Shown here piece by piece: positions 32,860-41,924 of a stretch of DNA of 64,000 bases. The position numbers were made by a program, and so were the translations under genes. How positions within the stretch are numbered: the first letter of the stretch is position 1; every line of letters starts with the position of its first letter. The DNA is taken from positions 8,742,001-8,806,000 of the forward strand of contig NZ_CP080521.1 of assembly GCF_019468565.1 (NCBI RefSeq), read 5' to 3'. The stretch comes from Pseudonocardia sp. DSM 110487. Its GTDB lineage: Bacteria > Actinomycetota > Actinomycetes > Mycobacteriales > Pseudonocardiaceae. The notes beneath the pieces were generated by a model that worked only from the letters and a program-made list of their open reading frames with translations, was not told the origin of the DNA and searched no databases.

Positions 32860-33669
32860 ATGACGAAGCTCGGGCCGCTCGGCGGCGCCTACTCCGACCT
32901 CAACACCGCCGACGCGGCCACCGCGGCGGCCGCCGCCATCGAGCTCGAGGAGCTCGGGTTCTCGACGCTCTGGATGGCGGGCGGCCCGGGCAACAACCTC
33001 ACCCAGATCGCCAACGTCGTCCGCGGGACGGCGCGGGTCTCGGTGGCGAGCGGCATCCTCTCGGTCGACCAGGTACCGGCCGCCGAGGTGACCGCGGTCT
33101 ACTCGGACCTGGAGAAGACCCATCCCGGCCGGTTCACGGTCGGCCTCGGCGGCGCGCACGGGGCGAAGCCGCTCGGCACCCTCAACGCCTATCTCGACGA
33201 GGTGGAGCAGGTGGTGCCCCGGTCCCGGCTCGTCCTCTCGGCGCTCGGCCCGCGGATGCTCGAGCTCGCCCGCGACCGCGCCGACGGCGCGTACCCGTAC
33301 CTCGTCACGACCGACTACGTCGCCTCGGCCCGGAAGATCCTCGGCGACGAGCGGCAGCTCGCCGTGCTGCTGGACGTGATCCCCGAGTCCGATCCGGCGC
33401 GCGCCCGGGATATCGCGCGGGAGGGCGGAATGCGGTTCCTCGCCACCCTCCCCGGCTACGCGGCCAACCTCCGCCGCATGGGCTTCGGCGACGACGACAT
33501 CGCCGAGCTGTCGGACCGGCTGGTCGACGGCGTGACCATCTGGGGAGACCTCGACGCGATCGTCCGGCGCATCGGCGAGTACCACGCGGCCGGCGCGGAC
33601 CAGGTCGTGGTGCAGCTGGGCCGCCTGTCGCGCGAATGGTGGGCCCGCATCGCCGAAGCGGTGCGCTGA
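32860..33669 (+). CDS. LLM class (F420-type) oxidoreductase
   Basis: 269 residues, luciferase-like TIM barrel. GPLGGAYSDLNTADAATAAA and ELEELGFSTLWMAGGPGNNL open it, RVSVASGILSVDQVPAAEV follows, then GRFTVGLGGAHG with the GLG loop typical of TIGR03620-like F420-dependent enzymes. The C-terminal AAGADQVVVQLG closes the barrel. Cofactor probably F420; substrate unknown. ATG 32860. Only 4 bp separate its end from the convergent HxlR gene. Confidence 0.85.
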   Translation: MTKLGPLGGAYSDLNTADAATAAAAAIELEELGFSTLWMAGGPGNNLTQIANVVRGTARVSVASGILSVDQVPAAEVTAVYSDLEKTHPGRFTVGLGGAHGAKPLGTLNAYLDEVEQVVPRSRLVLSALGPRMLELARDRADGAYPYLVTTDYVASARKILGDERQLAVLLDVIPESDPARARDIAREGGMRFLATLPGYAANLRRMGFGDDDIAELSDRLVDGVTIWGDLDAIVRRIGEYHAAGADQVVVQLGRLSREWWARIAEAVR

Positions 33670-33673
33670 CGGA

Positions 33674-34120
33674 TCAGCTCGGGTACGTGGACGTCCGGCG
33701 GAAGCGCACCTCCTCCAGCGGGACCTCGGCGCCCTCGTCGTCCACGAATGCCACGCGTAGGCGACGGCCGTCCGCCGAGCGGCGGGCGACCGTCGGACCC
33801 GGCTCGTACGGGCGGTGCTCGTCGCCCCACTGCTGCAACGCCCCCAGCACGATCTGCAGCTCGCGGCCCGCCGGTGTGAGGTGGTAGCTGTCGCGCGCCC
33901 GCGCGCCGGGCTCGCGGTAGGGCCGCTTCTCGAGCACGCCACCGGCCACGAGCGTGGCGAGGCGATCGGAGAGGACGTCGGGGGCCACGCCGAGCGCAGC
34001 GCGGAAGTCAGCGAACCGGGTGGTGCCCGACAGTGCCTCGCGCAGGATCAGGAACGTCCAGCGCTCTCCGAGCACCTCGAGTGAGCGCGCGATCGAGCAC
34101 GTCTGTTGCGTCACAACCAC
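33674..34120 (-). CDS. HxlR family regulator
   Basis: 148 residues. CSIARSLEVLGERWTFLILR is the standard HxlR start with the conserved cysteine, then the winged helix (VAPDVLSDRLATLVAGGVLE, HLTPAGREL) and an extra C-terminal strand-rich tail (DDEGAEVPLEEVRFRRT). Senses electrophiles or aldehydes in characterised members through the cysteine. Divergent from the SDR gene with GTTGG/CCAAC half-sites between them, so it should regulate that reductase. Confidence 0.88.
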   Translation of the reverse strand: MVVTQQTCSIARSLEVLGERWTFLILREALSGTTRFADFRAALGVAPDVLSDRLATLVAGGVLEKRPYREPGARARDSYHLTPAGRELQIVLGALQQWGDEHRPYEPGPTVARRSADGRRLRVAFVDDEGAEVPLEEVRFRRTSTYPS

Positions 34121-34139
34121 GGGTTCATCCTACCGCTCT

Positions 34140-34185
34140 GAGTTGGAAATCCGTACCCAGTAAGCTACGTTGGAGAAACCAACTC
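34140..34185. promoter_or_regulatory. HxlR operator and SDR promoter
   Basis: GAGTTGG (34140-34146) and CCAACTC (34179-34185) bracket the promoter, with an inner GTTGG-N5-CCAAC dyad at 34169-34183. A promoter TTGGAA (34143-34148), 17 bp, TACGTT (34166-34171) overlaps both half-site groups, so binding would exclude RNA polymerase. Confidence 0.6.
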
Positions 34186-34196
34186 AGGGAGGCATC

Positions 34197-34916
34197 ATGG
34201 AGATCCGGAACTCGGTAGCGCTGGTGACGGGGGCGAACCGCGGCCTGGGCCGGCACCTCGCGGCAGGCCTGCTGGAACGCGGGGCGCAGAAGGTGTACGC
34301 CGCGGCGCGCAACCCGGACGCGGTGGACCTGCCCGGCGCCACCCCGCTGCGGCTGGACATCACCGATCCGGACTCGGTGTCCGCGGCGGCGGCAGCGGCG
34401 GGCGACGTGACCGTGCTGGTCAACAACGCCGGGTCGCTCACGGGCGCAGCCCTGCTCGACGGCGACCTCGCCGACATCCGGCTGGAGATGGAGACCCACT
34501 ACTTCGGCACGCTCGCCGTCGCCAGGGCGTTCGCCCCGCTCATCGCGGCGAACGGCGGCGGCGCGGTGCTCAACGTGCTGTCCGTGCTGTCCTGGTACCA
34601 CCCCACCGCGTCGGGCGCGTACAACGCCGCCAAGGCGGCCGAGCTGGCGCTGACCAACTCGCTGCGCCTCGAGCTCGCGCCGCGCGGCATCACCACCACG
34701 GCGCTGCACGTCGGCTACATGGACACCGACATGATCGCCCACCTCGACGTGCCCAAGAGCGACCCGGCTGCGATCGCCGCGCTCGCCCTCGACGGCGTCC
34801 GGGACGGCGAGCTGGAGGTCGTCGCGGACGACATCAGCCGCACGGTCCGCGGCGCGCTGTCCGCCGAGCTGCCGGTGCTCTACCCCGAGCTCACGCCAGC
34901 TGGAAGTGCCAGATGA
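34197..34916 (+). CDS. Short-chain dehydrogenase/reductase (HxlR-controlled)
   Basis: 239-residue SDR. TGANRGLGRHLA binds the cofactor, NNAGSLTGA follows, catalytic Ser in NVLSVLSWY and Tyr-Lys in GAYNAAKAAELA. It belongs to the group lacking the last C-terminal motif. AGGGAGG precedes ATG 34197. Pairing with an HxlR sensor suggests an aldehyde- or quinone-detoxifying role. Its last 26 bp overlap the convergent methyltransferase gene. Confidence 0.9.
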   Translation: MEIRNSVALVTGANRGLGRHLAAGLLERGAQKVYAAARNPDAVDLPGATPLRLDITDPDSVSAAAAAAGDVTVLVNNAGSLTGAALLDGDLADIRLEMETHYFGTLAVARAFAPLIAANGGGAVLNVLSVLSWYHPTASGAYNAAKAAELALTNSLRLELAPRGITTTALHVGYMDTDMIAHLDVPKSDPAAIAALALDGVRDGELEVVADDISRTVRGALSAELPVLYPELTPAGSAR

Positions 34917-35808
34917 TCTCGACGGGGATGCCGGCATCGGCCGCGCGAGCGGCCTCCGGCACCACCGCGGCCAGCGACCACGGCCATACCTCCCACGGCC
35001 CCAGCTCCGTCGCACGGGGAGCGGCGGGAGCGGGCGCCATGACCGGTTCCTCGCAACGCCGCAGCTCCAGGCCCACCCCGAGCGCGGCGCGGAGGTAGTC
35101 GCCCACGAGGTGGCGGTGGCCAGGAAGCCGGCCGGGGCGGCCGTCGGCGTCGCGCAGGGTGGGGATGGCACCGCGCATGATGCGCTCCGGGTGCATGTCG
35201 GAGATCACCAGGTGTCCGCCGGGGCGCAGCACGCGCGCGAACTCTGCGAACGGGGGGCGGAGGTCCGGGACGTGGGCCAGCGCGAGCCCGCAGGTCACGA
35301 GGTCGGCGGACGCGTCGGCGACCGGCAGCGCACCGAGGTCCCCTGACCGGAAATCGCCGCTGGGGACGTTGGTGCGGGCGCGGTCGAGCATGTCCGGCGA
35401 GCTGTCCACACCGATGACCCGATGCCCACGTGCGGCGAGCAGCGCGGAGAACCGGCCGGTGCCGCAGGCCGCGTCCACCGCGACGCCCGCCGCAAGCGCG
35501 TCCACGATCTCCTCGACGACCGGTTCGTCGAAGTCGAAGGCGGTGTTGCGGCCGTCGTCGTAGGTGGCCGACCAGACCCGGTAGCCGTCGACGGTGCCCA
35601 CCCGCTCGACGGTCACGGCCGCGTCGGCCAGCGACTCGTCGGCGAGCAACTCGCGGACCTCCGCGATCCGGGCCTCCACGAAGTCCCGGTCGTGCTCGCC
35701 GATGAACCCCCGCAGTAGGGCGACCCCTTCGAGCCCGAGCAGGTAGGCCAGCGGGTGCTCGTAGATCACGGCTCGGGACGGTAGCCACGGATGTCGGGTT
35801 GCGGCCAT
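34891..35808 (-). CDS. Class I SAM-dependent methyltransferase
   Basis: 305 residues. An N-terminal segment of about 100 residues with no known motif precedes the Rossmann methyltransferase core: AVDAACGTGRFSALLAARGH (SAM loop), VIGVDSSPDMLDRAR, CGLALAHVPDLRPPFAEFAR and LRPGGHLVISDMHPE. A small-molecule O- or N-methyltransferase is likely. ATG 35808 lies 43 bp inside the 3' end of the MFS gene, so the two are translationally coupled. Third gene of the CGNR-MFS-methyltransferase operon. Confidence 0.85.
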   Translation of the reverse strand: MAATRHPWLPSRAVIYEHPLAYLLGLEGVALLRGFIGEHDRDFVEARIAEVRELLADESLADAAVTVERVGTVDGYRVWSATYDDGRNTAFDFDEPVVEEIVDALAAGVAVDAACGTGRFSALLAARGHRVIGVDSSPDMLDRARTNVPSGDFRSGDLGALPVADASADLVTCGLALAHVPDLRPPFAEFARVLRPGGHLVISDMHPERIMRGAIPTLRDADGRPGRLPGHRHLVGDYLRAALGVGLELRRCEEPVMAPAPAAPRATELGPWEVWPWSLAAVVPEAARAADAGIPVEIIWHFQLA

Positions 35809-36986
35809 CGACTTCTCAGCAGCCGCAGCATCGCGACGATCCCGGCGAGCGGGCCCACGGCCAGCAGAGCGAACGCCCAATACCAACCGGCCGCCTGCTC
35901 GATGGCGGGAACGAGCCAGATGGTCGCACCGGTCAGCAGGTACCCGAGCGCCATCTGCACGGTCAGCGCGGTGCCGACGTAGCTCTGGTCGGCCAGTTCC
36001 GTGACGAGCGTGGAGAACTGCGTGGAGTCACCGACCACGCTGTAACCCCACACCAGCCCGACGGCGACCAGCAGCCACAGCGGGCCGTCGAGCAGCAGGC
36101 CGACCGTCGCCGCGCACGTGCCCGACACGGCCAGCATCGCGATCGCGGTGCGCTCCCTGCCGATCCGGTCGCCCAGCGCACCGCAGGTCCAGTTGGCGAG
36201 CCCGCCCGCCACGAACACCGCGAACGTGACGTATGCGGCCATGACCGGGTCGTCCAGCCCGCGCCGGTGCATCGCGGCCGTGAAGAAGACGAGGAACCAG
36301 GCCCACATGGCGTACAGCTCCCACATGTGGCACAGGTAGCCGATCATTGCGAGGCGGGTGCCGCGGTCGCGCAGCACTGCCCGGACCTGCCGCGGGTCGA
36401 AGGCCGCTGCCGGGAACGGGAACGGCCCTTCCACCACGGCCACGAGGGTGAGCACGCCGCCGGCGACGGTGACGACCGAGGTGGTCACGATGACGGTCCG
36501 CCAGTCCAGCCCGCCGAGGCCGTTGACCAGGTGCGGCACCCCGGCGCTGACGGTGAACGCACCCACCAGCACACCGATGGCCGTGCCCCGGCCCTGCCGG
36601 TACCACGTGGAGATCAGCTTGAGCGCGGGCGGGTAGACGCCCGCGATGAAGAACCCGGTGGCGAACCGCGCCGTGATGCCGAGGCCGAGGCTCTCCGTGG
36701 CGAGGAGGAGCAGGTTGGCCCCGGCCGCGCCGAGCGAGGACAGGAAGATCAGCCGGGTGGGCGCGATCGCGTCGGCCACGGTGAACGCCGCGGAGAGCAA
36801 CGCGCCGGTGACGAAACCCCACTGCACCGCGATCGTCAGCCACGCGACGGCCTCCGCCGAGAGCCCCCACTCGGCGCGCACCTGCGGGACCACCGCGGTG
36901 GCCGAGAACCAGGTCGACTTGATCAGCAGCAGCGTCACCGCCAGCACGGCAAGGGTTCCGTGCGGCGTCCGGCACTTCACGATCAT
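35766..36986 (-). CDS. MFS transporter (CynX/NarK-like)
   Basis: 406 residues with 12 predicted membrane helices. VPQVRAEWGLSAEAVAWLTI opens helix 2 and ARFATGFFIAGVYPPALKLI matches the CynX/MFS_1 helix-4/5 motif; GALGDRIGRERTAIAMLA is the loop 8-9 D-R-x-G-R-x motif. Probable uptake or export of a small organic acid or drug. ATG 36986 overlaps the CGNR stop by 4 bp (ATGA). Confidence 0.87.
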   Translation of the reverse strand: MIVKCRTPHGTLAVLAVTLLLIKSTWFSATAVVPQVRAEWGLSAEAVAWLTIAVQWGFVTGALLSAAFTVADAIAPTRLIFLSSLGAAGANLLLLATESLGLGITARFATGFFIAGVYPPALKLISTWYRQGRGTAIGVLVGAFTVSAGVPHLVNGLGGLDWRTVIVTTSVVTVAGGVLTLVAVVEGPFPFPAAAFDPRQVRAVLRDRGTRLAMIGYLCHMWELYAMWAWFLVFFTAAMHRRGLDDPVMAAYVTFAVFVAGGLANWTCGALGDRIGRERTAIAMLAVSGTCAATVGLLLDGPLWLLVAVGLVWGYSVVGDSTQFSTLVTELADQSYVGTALTVQMALGYLLTGATIWLVPAIEQAAGWYWAFALLAVGPLAGIVAMLRLLRSRWPQPDIRGYRPEP

Positions 36987-37501
36987 GAGACGCGGCGGGC
37001 CCGGAAGGCCGCAACCGAGCTGCGGTTCTGGCAGGCCCGCGAGCAGTAGCGGCGCCGGGGGCCGCGCTGGACGTCGGCGTACACCCGGTCGCACCCCACG
37101 GCCCGGCAGCGCCCGAGCCGCTCGGCACCGTGCTCGCAGACGGCCAGCGCCAGTCCGAACGCCGTGTTGGCCCGCACCCGGTCGACGAGATCGGCGCCCG
37201 GCTCGCCGTAGTGCAGGTGCGGGCCCAGCCCGTGGTCGGAGATGTGCGGCCGCAGCGACACCTCCGCCAGCAGCCCGTTGAGCAGCGCGATCACCTCGGT
37301 GCCGCCGAACGCGGGGCGTAGCCGATGTGCCCAGGCCCGCAGCCGGCCGGCGTCTGCCGCGGACAGCTCGGGCACCAGGTAGCGATGCGTGCCGAGCAGC
37401 CCGGCGAGCCCTGTGTCCGATACCCCGGAACCGGTGGTGACCGCGTTGACGAGGTCCACCGCGGTGCCCGCGCCGTCGATCCGGTATCCGCTGGCCTCCA
37501 T
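36983..37501 (-). CDS. CGNR zinc-finger regulator (ABATE domain)
   Basis: 172 residues. The N-terminal ABATE domain begins YRIDGAGTAVDLVNAV. The C-terminal zinc finger reads RCRAVGCDRVYAD and RRRYCSRACQNRSSVAAFR, in which C-x4-C...C-x3-C supply the ligands; the family name residues CGNR are replaced by CQNR here. Such proteins are small transcription regulators that often sit in front of transporters. It heads the operon with the MFS and methyltransferase genes. Start ATG 37501; divergent from the large protease-STAND gene. Confidence 0.85.
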   Translation of the reverse strand: MEASGYRIDGAGTAVDLVNAVTTGSGVSDTGLAGLLGTHRYLVPELSAADAGRLRAWAHRLRPAFGGTEVIALLNGLLAEVSLRPHISDHGLGPHLHYGEPGADLVDRVRANTAFGLALAVCEHGAERLGRCRAVGCDRVYADVQRGPRRRYCSRACQNRSSVAAFRARRVS

Positions 37502-37510
37502 GCGACCCCC

Positions 37511-37540
37511 GTAAGCGAATTAGCCCCAGAATAGCCTTAC
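37511..37540. promoter_or_regulatory. Candidate CGNR-operon control site
   Basis: GTAAG (37511-37515) and CTTAC (37536-37540) bracket two near-identical units on the plus strand, GAATTAGCC (37517-37525) and GAATAGCC (37529-37536). The region lies 10 bp upstream of the CGNR start and 50 bp before the protease-STAND start, so a bound regulator could affect both. Confidence 0.45.
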
Positions 37541-37590
37541 GCGGCCCGTAACCGGTAGGTTGCAGGGAGTTCCGAGGGGGGATCACGGCC

Positions 37591-40500
37591 GTGGACGCGG
37601 AGCCGGGCATCGACCCGCACCGGGTGGCCGAGGTCATCGTCAGAGGCGCGGATGGTGGCCGGCGGGGTTCCGGCTACCGGGTCACGTCGAGCGTGGTGCT
37701 CACCGCGGCCCACGTGGTGGCCGACGCCATGGACGTGCGTCTGCGCTTCGACGCCGACACGAAAGGCGAGTGGAGCACCCCGGCCCGCGAGGTCCTTGCC
37801 GACCCGGCCTCGGATCTCGCGGCGGTCGTCATCGACTCCCCGTACGACGTGCCCGCCTGCTCCTTCGGCCGCGTCGGCGACCATCCCGACGAGCTCGTCG
37901 TGCAGGCCGTCGGCTTCCCGCGGTTCAAGCTGAAGGGCTACCCCGACACAGGCAGCTACCGCGACTCGCACCAGGCCGTTGGCACGGTTGCTCCGCTGTC
38001 GAACCTGCGCTCGGGGCACCTCGAGGTGACGGTCCGCCCGCCCGAGCACGACCCGGACCCGGTCGTCTCCCCGTGGGAGGGAATGTCCGGGGCCGCGGTG
38101 TGGGCCGGCCGCCGCATCGTCGGGGTCGTCACCGAGCACCACCGCTCCGACGGCCTCATCAGGCTCGCGGCCGCGCGGGTCACGCAGCTCCTCGACGGCC
38201 CGGACGGCGACACGGTGCGCCGGCTGCGGGACCTGCTCGGACAGCGGCCCGGCCTCCAGGACGTGGCGGAATCGGTCTCGCCGCGTGCGCCGTACCTCAT
38301 TCAGGTGCGCGACATCGCGCCGGAGAGCCTGCTCGGCCGGGAGCAGGAGCGGCAGGAGCTGGCCGAGTTCACCGAGCCGTACGGTTGGTGGGAAGGATCG
38401 CCGTGGGCGGGCAAGACCGCCCTCATGGCGTGGTTCGCCCTCCATCCGCCGCCGGACGTCGACGTGGTCCCGTTCTTCGTCGGCAACGGACGTGCCGGGA
38501 GCTCGGACGGCGACGCGTTCCTCGGCGCGGTCACCGAGCAGCTCGCCGCGCTGGCCGAGCTGGAGTACGAGCCACCCGAGACGGCGATCGACCGCCGTAC
38601 CGCTCTGTTCGCCCTCCTGGAGGCGGCGGCGCGCCGGTGCCGGGACGCGGGGCGCAGGCTCCTCGTCGTCGTCGACGGGATCGACGAGGACACCGGCCAG
38701 GACACTCGCGAGCCGAGCATCGCATCGCTGCTGCCCCGGCATCCACCGCCGGGGGTCGCCGTGCTGGTGACCAGCAGGCCGGGCCGGTCACTCCCCGATG
38801 ACGTCCCGGCCGACCACCCGCTGCACAGCTGCACCCGCCGCAGGCTGGCGGTCTCGCCCCATGCCCGGGAAGTCACCCGGTTCGCCCGGCGGGAGCTGAG
38901 GGAGCGGCTGCGGGAGGGGCCGCTGCACGAGAGCTTGATCGGCCTGATCGCCGCGTCCGGCGGCGGCCTCACGCACGACGACCTCGCGGAGCTCACCGGC
39001 ACCACCGCGTTCGCGGTGGCCGACCTGCTGTCCGGCGCGTTCGGGCGCAGCGTCGCCGCCAGGATCCATCGCCAGGCAGGCGGCGCACGGGGCTACGTCT
39101 TCGCGCACCGGACGCTCCGCGAAGCGGCCGTGGACGAGCTCGGGCCACGGCTCGACCGGTACCGCGCCCGGCTGCACGCGTGGTGCGACGACCACCGGCG
39201 GCGCGGCTGGCCCGCCGGCACACCCGCGTACCTGCTGCACGACCACCCGCGCGTGCTGGCCACGGCCGGCGACGCGGCGCGCCTCACCGACCTCGCCACC
39301 GATACGACGCGCCACGAGCGGCTGCTCGAGGTCACCGGAGGTGACGCCGCGGCGCTCGACGAGATCGCGCTCGCCCAGCTGGTCGGCGCCCGGCGCGACG
39401 AACCCGACCTGGTGGCCGCTGTGCTGCTCGCGGTGCGCCGCGAGGAGCTCACCAGCCGCAACCGGAACGTTCCGGTGCAACTGCCCGCGGTTTGGGCCGC
39501 GCTGGGACGCGGAGAGCGGGCCGCTGCGCTGGCCCGCGGCCTCACGAAGAGCAGGCGGCGGGCCGCTCTCGCCGCCGCGGCCCCCGCCGCCGCCGACGCC
39601 GGCCACCTCGACGACGCCGAGGCGCTCGCCGAACTTGTGCCGGATCGCGACCGGCGGGACGAGGCGTTCGCGGGCATGGCGGTGGCAGCCGTACCCCACG
39701 ACTCCGAGCGGGCCGAGCGCTGGGCGCGGGGGTGCACGCCGAGGCGCAGGACGCGCGCGCTCGCGCGGGTGGCCGTAGCGCTCGCCGGGAAAGACCTACA
39801 GCGGGCCAAGGCGATCGTCGCCGAGCTGGTGTCGTCCGAGCCGGACACCCGCAGCCTGCCGGATGTCATCGCGGCCGCCGTGGCGGTGGGTGAGGACGCA
39901 ACGGCCGAGGAGCTGATCGGCCGGGCCGCTCGCGGTCCGGCGCGCCCCCGCCTCCTCGCCGTGCTGGCGAAGGCGCTGTCGGCCGCCGGCCAGATCGACC
40001 GGGCCAAGGAGGTCGCCGCAGGCATCCGGCGGCCGGGGGCGCGGCTACCGGTCCTGGCCGCGCTGGTGCACGACGACGTTGCGCGCGGCGACAACGTTCT
40101 CGCGTTATGGCATCTCCCCCAACTGCGCGACGCCGCCCGCTCGGCCGCGAACCGCGGCGACGCGCTGCGCGACCTGGTCACGCTGGTGTGCGCGGTGTCC
40201 GACCACGATCAGTCGGTGGCTGGCAGGTTGCTGGCCGAGGCCGAGCACCTCGCCGCAGGCCTCCACGAGGACAAGCAGGGGTGGGCGCTCGCCCGCCTCG
40301 CCGTCGCGTCTGCCGCGGCCGGCGACATCGCACGTTCCGAGGAGCTGCTGGACCGGGTCGACGACGTCGACCGCCTCGCCGACGCGCTCACCGAGATCGC
40401 CGAGCGCGCCGCGCGCCGTGGCGAGTCCCGGCGAGCCGAGGTGGTCGTGCGCCGCGTGCCACGGGCCGGCCGGCGGATGCAAGCGCTCGCGGACGTCGCC

Positions 40501-41604
40501 GCGGCCTTCGCGGCGGGTGGCGACCGTGCCCGCGCCGCCGCCCGCGCCGTCGAGGCCGAGGGGATGGCACGGCGAACGACCGACCTCAACCGGCTCGTGA
40601 CGATGTGCGACCGGGTGGTCGACGGCCTGGTGGCGATCGACGCGCTGCCGGCGGCCGTCGAGCTCGCCGAGCAGATCCCGGACCCGGCACGACGGGCCGC
40701 GGCGTTGACCCGGGTGGCCTGCGCACTGGCCGCTTTCGGAGCGATCGACGACGCCGTTGCCCTCGCCGACGCGCTCGACGATCCGGAGCACCGGTCATGG
40801 GCGCTGGTCGACGTCTGCGAGGCGCAGGCCGCCGCACACCGCACGGACGACGCGGTCGCCACCGCGAATGCGGTACTCGCCGATCCGCCCGGCGACGGCT
40901 ACACGCGAGTGGTCGCGCTCCTGCGCCTGTCGACGGCGCTGCACACCGTCGGCGCCACCGGCGACGCGGAGCGGCTGCGGAAGGCGGCAACGGCGCAGGC
41001 GGTCGAGGACGTCACGGATCCCGACCAACGCGTGCGGGCGATCGCCCATCTCTCGGTCGCACTGGCGGCGGCCGGTGACGCGGACCGCGCCGCCGTGCTC
41101 GCCCGGAGCACCGAGGCGGAGCTGGCGGGCATCGCCGACCGCGGGCGTCAGGACCGGACCCGCACGCGGGTGGTCGACGCGTTCGCCGCGGCCGGCTTGA
41201 TCACGTGGGCCGAGGACGTCGCACGTACGATCGCCGGCCCGGCGGCAAGGTCCCGGGCCATGGCCGCGCTCGCGACGGCGGTCGCGAGCGACCCGGACCG
41301 CGCATGGACCCTGCTCGGCCGCGCCGAGGAGCTGCTCGAGGCCATCCCGAGACGGGAGGACGGCTGGGCCGCGGCCGGGCGGCTCACCGGTGCCGCCGCC
41401 GTGGTGCTCGCCCGCGACGCCGACCCGGGCGGCACCCGTCGGGCCCTGATCACCCGCCTCGTCGTCGAGTTGCTCGCCACGGGCGGATGGATCGAGGCGG
41501 TCCCGGCCATCGCCCGGCTGGAGTGGGAGGCGTTCGACGCCCTCGCGGACTGGCTCACGACACGCACGGCTGCCGGACTCGAAGAAAACTTGGGAATGGC
41601 TTAA
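37591..41604 (+). CDS. Trypsin-like protease fused to a STAND NTPase with helical-repeat C-terminus
   Basis: 1337 residues. Residues 1-200 form a trypsin-like serine protease with His41 (LTAAHVVAD), Asp75 (PASDLAAVV) and Ser166 (EGMSGAAVW). Residues 249-400 form a P-loop NTPase: GREQERQELAEF, Walker A G269-SPWAGKT-276, Walker B LLVVVDGIDED with D362, and VLVTSRPG, as in STAND proteins. A winged-helix region leads into about 700 residues of alpha-helical repeats of 33-36 residues (VACALAAFGAIDDAVALA and similar), likely the sensor. STAND proteins oligomerise on ligand recognition and activate the effector, here the protease. GTG 37591 follows GAGGGGGG. Trypsin-STAND fusions with a downstream Trypco2 gene are predicted conflict systems. 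Confidence 0.85.
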   Translation: MDAEPGIDPHRVAEVIVRGADGGRRGSGYRVTSSVVLTAAHVVADAMDVRLRFDADTKGEWSTPAREVLADPASDLAAVVIDSPYDVPACSFGRVGDHPDELVVQAVGFPRFKLKGYPDTGSYRDSHQAVGTVAPLSNLRSGHLEVTVRPPEHDPDPVVSPWEGMSGAAVWAGRRIVGVVTEHHRSDGLIRLAAARVTQLLDGPDGDTVRRLRDLLGQRPGLQDVAESVSPRAPYLIQVRDIAPESLLGREQERQELAEFTEPYGWWEGSPWAGKTALMAWFALHPPPDVDVVPFFVGNGRAGSSDGDAFLGAVTEQLAALAELEYEPPETAIDRRTALFALLEAAARRCRDAGRRLLVVVDGIDEDTGQDTREPSIASLLPRHPPPGVAVLVTSRPGRSLPDDVPADHPLHSCTRRRLAVSPHAREVTRFARRELRERLREGPLHESLIGLIAASGGGLTHDDLAELTGTTAFAVADLLSGAFGRSVAARIHRQAGGARGYVFAHRTLREAAVDELGPRLDRYRARLHAWCDDHRRRGWPAGTPAYLLHDHPRVLATAGDAARLTDLATDTTRHERLLEVTGGDAAALDEIALAQLVGARRDEPDLVAAVLLAVRREELTSRNRNVPVQLPAVWAALGRGERAAALARGLTKSRRRAALAAAAPAAADAGHLDDAEALAELVPDRDRRDEAFAGMAVAAVPHDSERAERWARGCTPRRRTRALARVAVALAGKDLQRAKAIVAELVSSEPDTRSLPDVIAAAVAVGEDATAEELIGRAARGPARPRLLAVLAKALSAAGQIDRAKEVAAGIRRPGARLPVLAALVHDDVARGDNVLALWHLPQLRDAARSAANRGDALRDLVTLVCAVSDHDQSVAGRLLAEAEHLAAGLHEDKQGWALARLAVASAAAGDIARSEELLDRVDDVDRLADALTEIAERAARRGESRRAEVVVRRVPRAGRRMQALADVAAAFAAGGDRARAAARAVEAEGMARRTTDLNRLVTMCDRVVDGLVAIDALPAAVELAEQIPDPARRAAALTRVACALAAFGAIDDAVALADALDDPEHRSWALVDVCEAQAAAHRTDDAVATANAVLADPPGDGYTRVVALLRLSTALHTVGATGDAERLRKAATAQAVEDVTDPDQRVRAIAHLSVALAAAGDADRAAVLARSTEAELAGIADRGRQDRTRTRVVDAFAAAGLITWAEDVARTIAGPAARSRAMAALATAVASDPDRAWTLLGRAEELLEAIPRREDGWAAAGRLTGAAAVVLARDADPGGTRRALITRLVVELLATGGWIEAVPAIARLEWEAFDALADWLTTRTAAGLEENLGMA

Positions 41605-41686
41605 GGCACAGCTCCGTGTGCCCCGTCACGTTCCCCGCTAGGGTGTAGTCATCCGATCACATACCGCAGCCGAGAGGAGGCGCACC

Positions 41687-41830
41687 GTGTGCCTGCAGAC
41701 CCCATCATCGCCACTGGTGGCGCCCAACCGGCAGAGCCGGTGGCCTGACTATTTCGTCATGCTCATTCGACTCTGCCGTTCTCCCGGCCGAACGCACCGG
41801 CCACGCGTGGGGATGGGCTACCAGCTGTAA
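41687..41830 (+). CDS. Small ORF (47 aa) between the protease-STAND and Trypco2 genes
   Basis: GTG 41687, preceded by a strong ribosome-binding site CGAGAGGAGG (41671-41680), encodes MCLQTPSSPLVAPNRQSRWP and so on, ending in RVGMGYQL. The last third is arginine-rich. I do not recognise it. The good initiation signal and position between two co-directional genes argue for translation; a TAGGGT -10-like hexamer at 41639 suggests a separate promoter. It could be a leader peptide for the two hairpins downstream or a small component of the system. Confidence 0.4.
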   Translation: MCLQTPSSPLVAPNRQSRWPDYFVMLIRLCRSPGRTHRPRVGMGYQL

Positions 41831-41852
41831 AAGGCGGATCGCCATCCCGGCA

Positions 41853-41906
41853 CCGGGTCGTGCGACCCGGTCGCGGAGTGGGATCCTCCAGGCGTCACCG
41901 CCTGGA
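41853..41906 (+). promoter_or_regulatory. Two tandem hairpins before the Trypco2 gene
   Basis: Hairpin 1: CCGGGTCG (41853-41860) with CGACCCGG (41863-41870). Hairpin 2: TCCAGGCG (41887-41894), TCAC loop, CGCCTGGA (41899-41906), ending 7 bp before the GAGGAG ribosome-binding site. Together with the preceding small ORF this resembles a leader that could adjust Trypco2 translation or transcription. Confidence 0.5.
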
Positions 41907-41924
41907 CCACGCGAGGAGTCTCGA

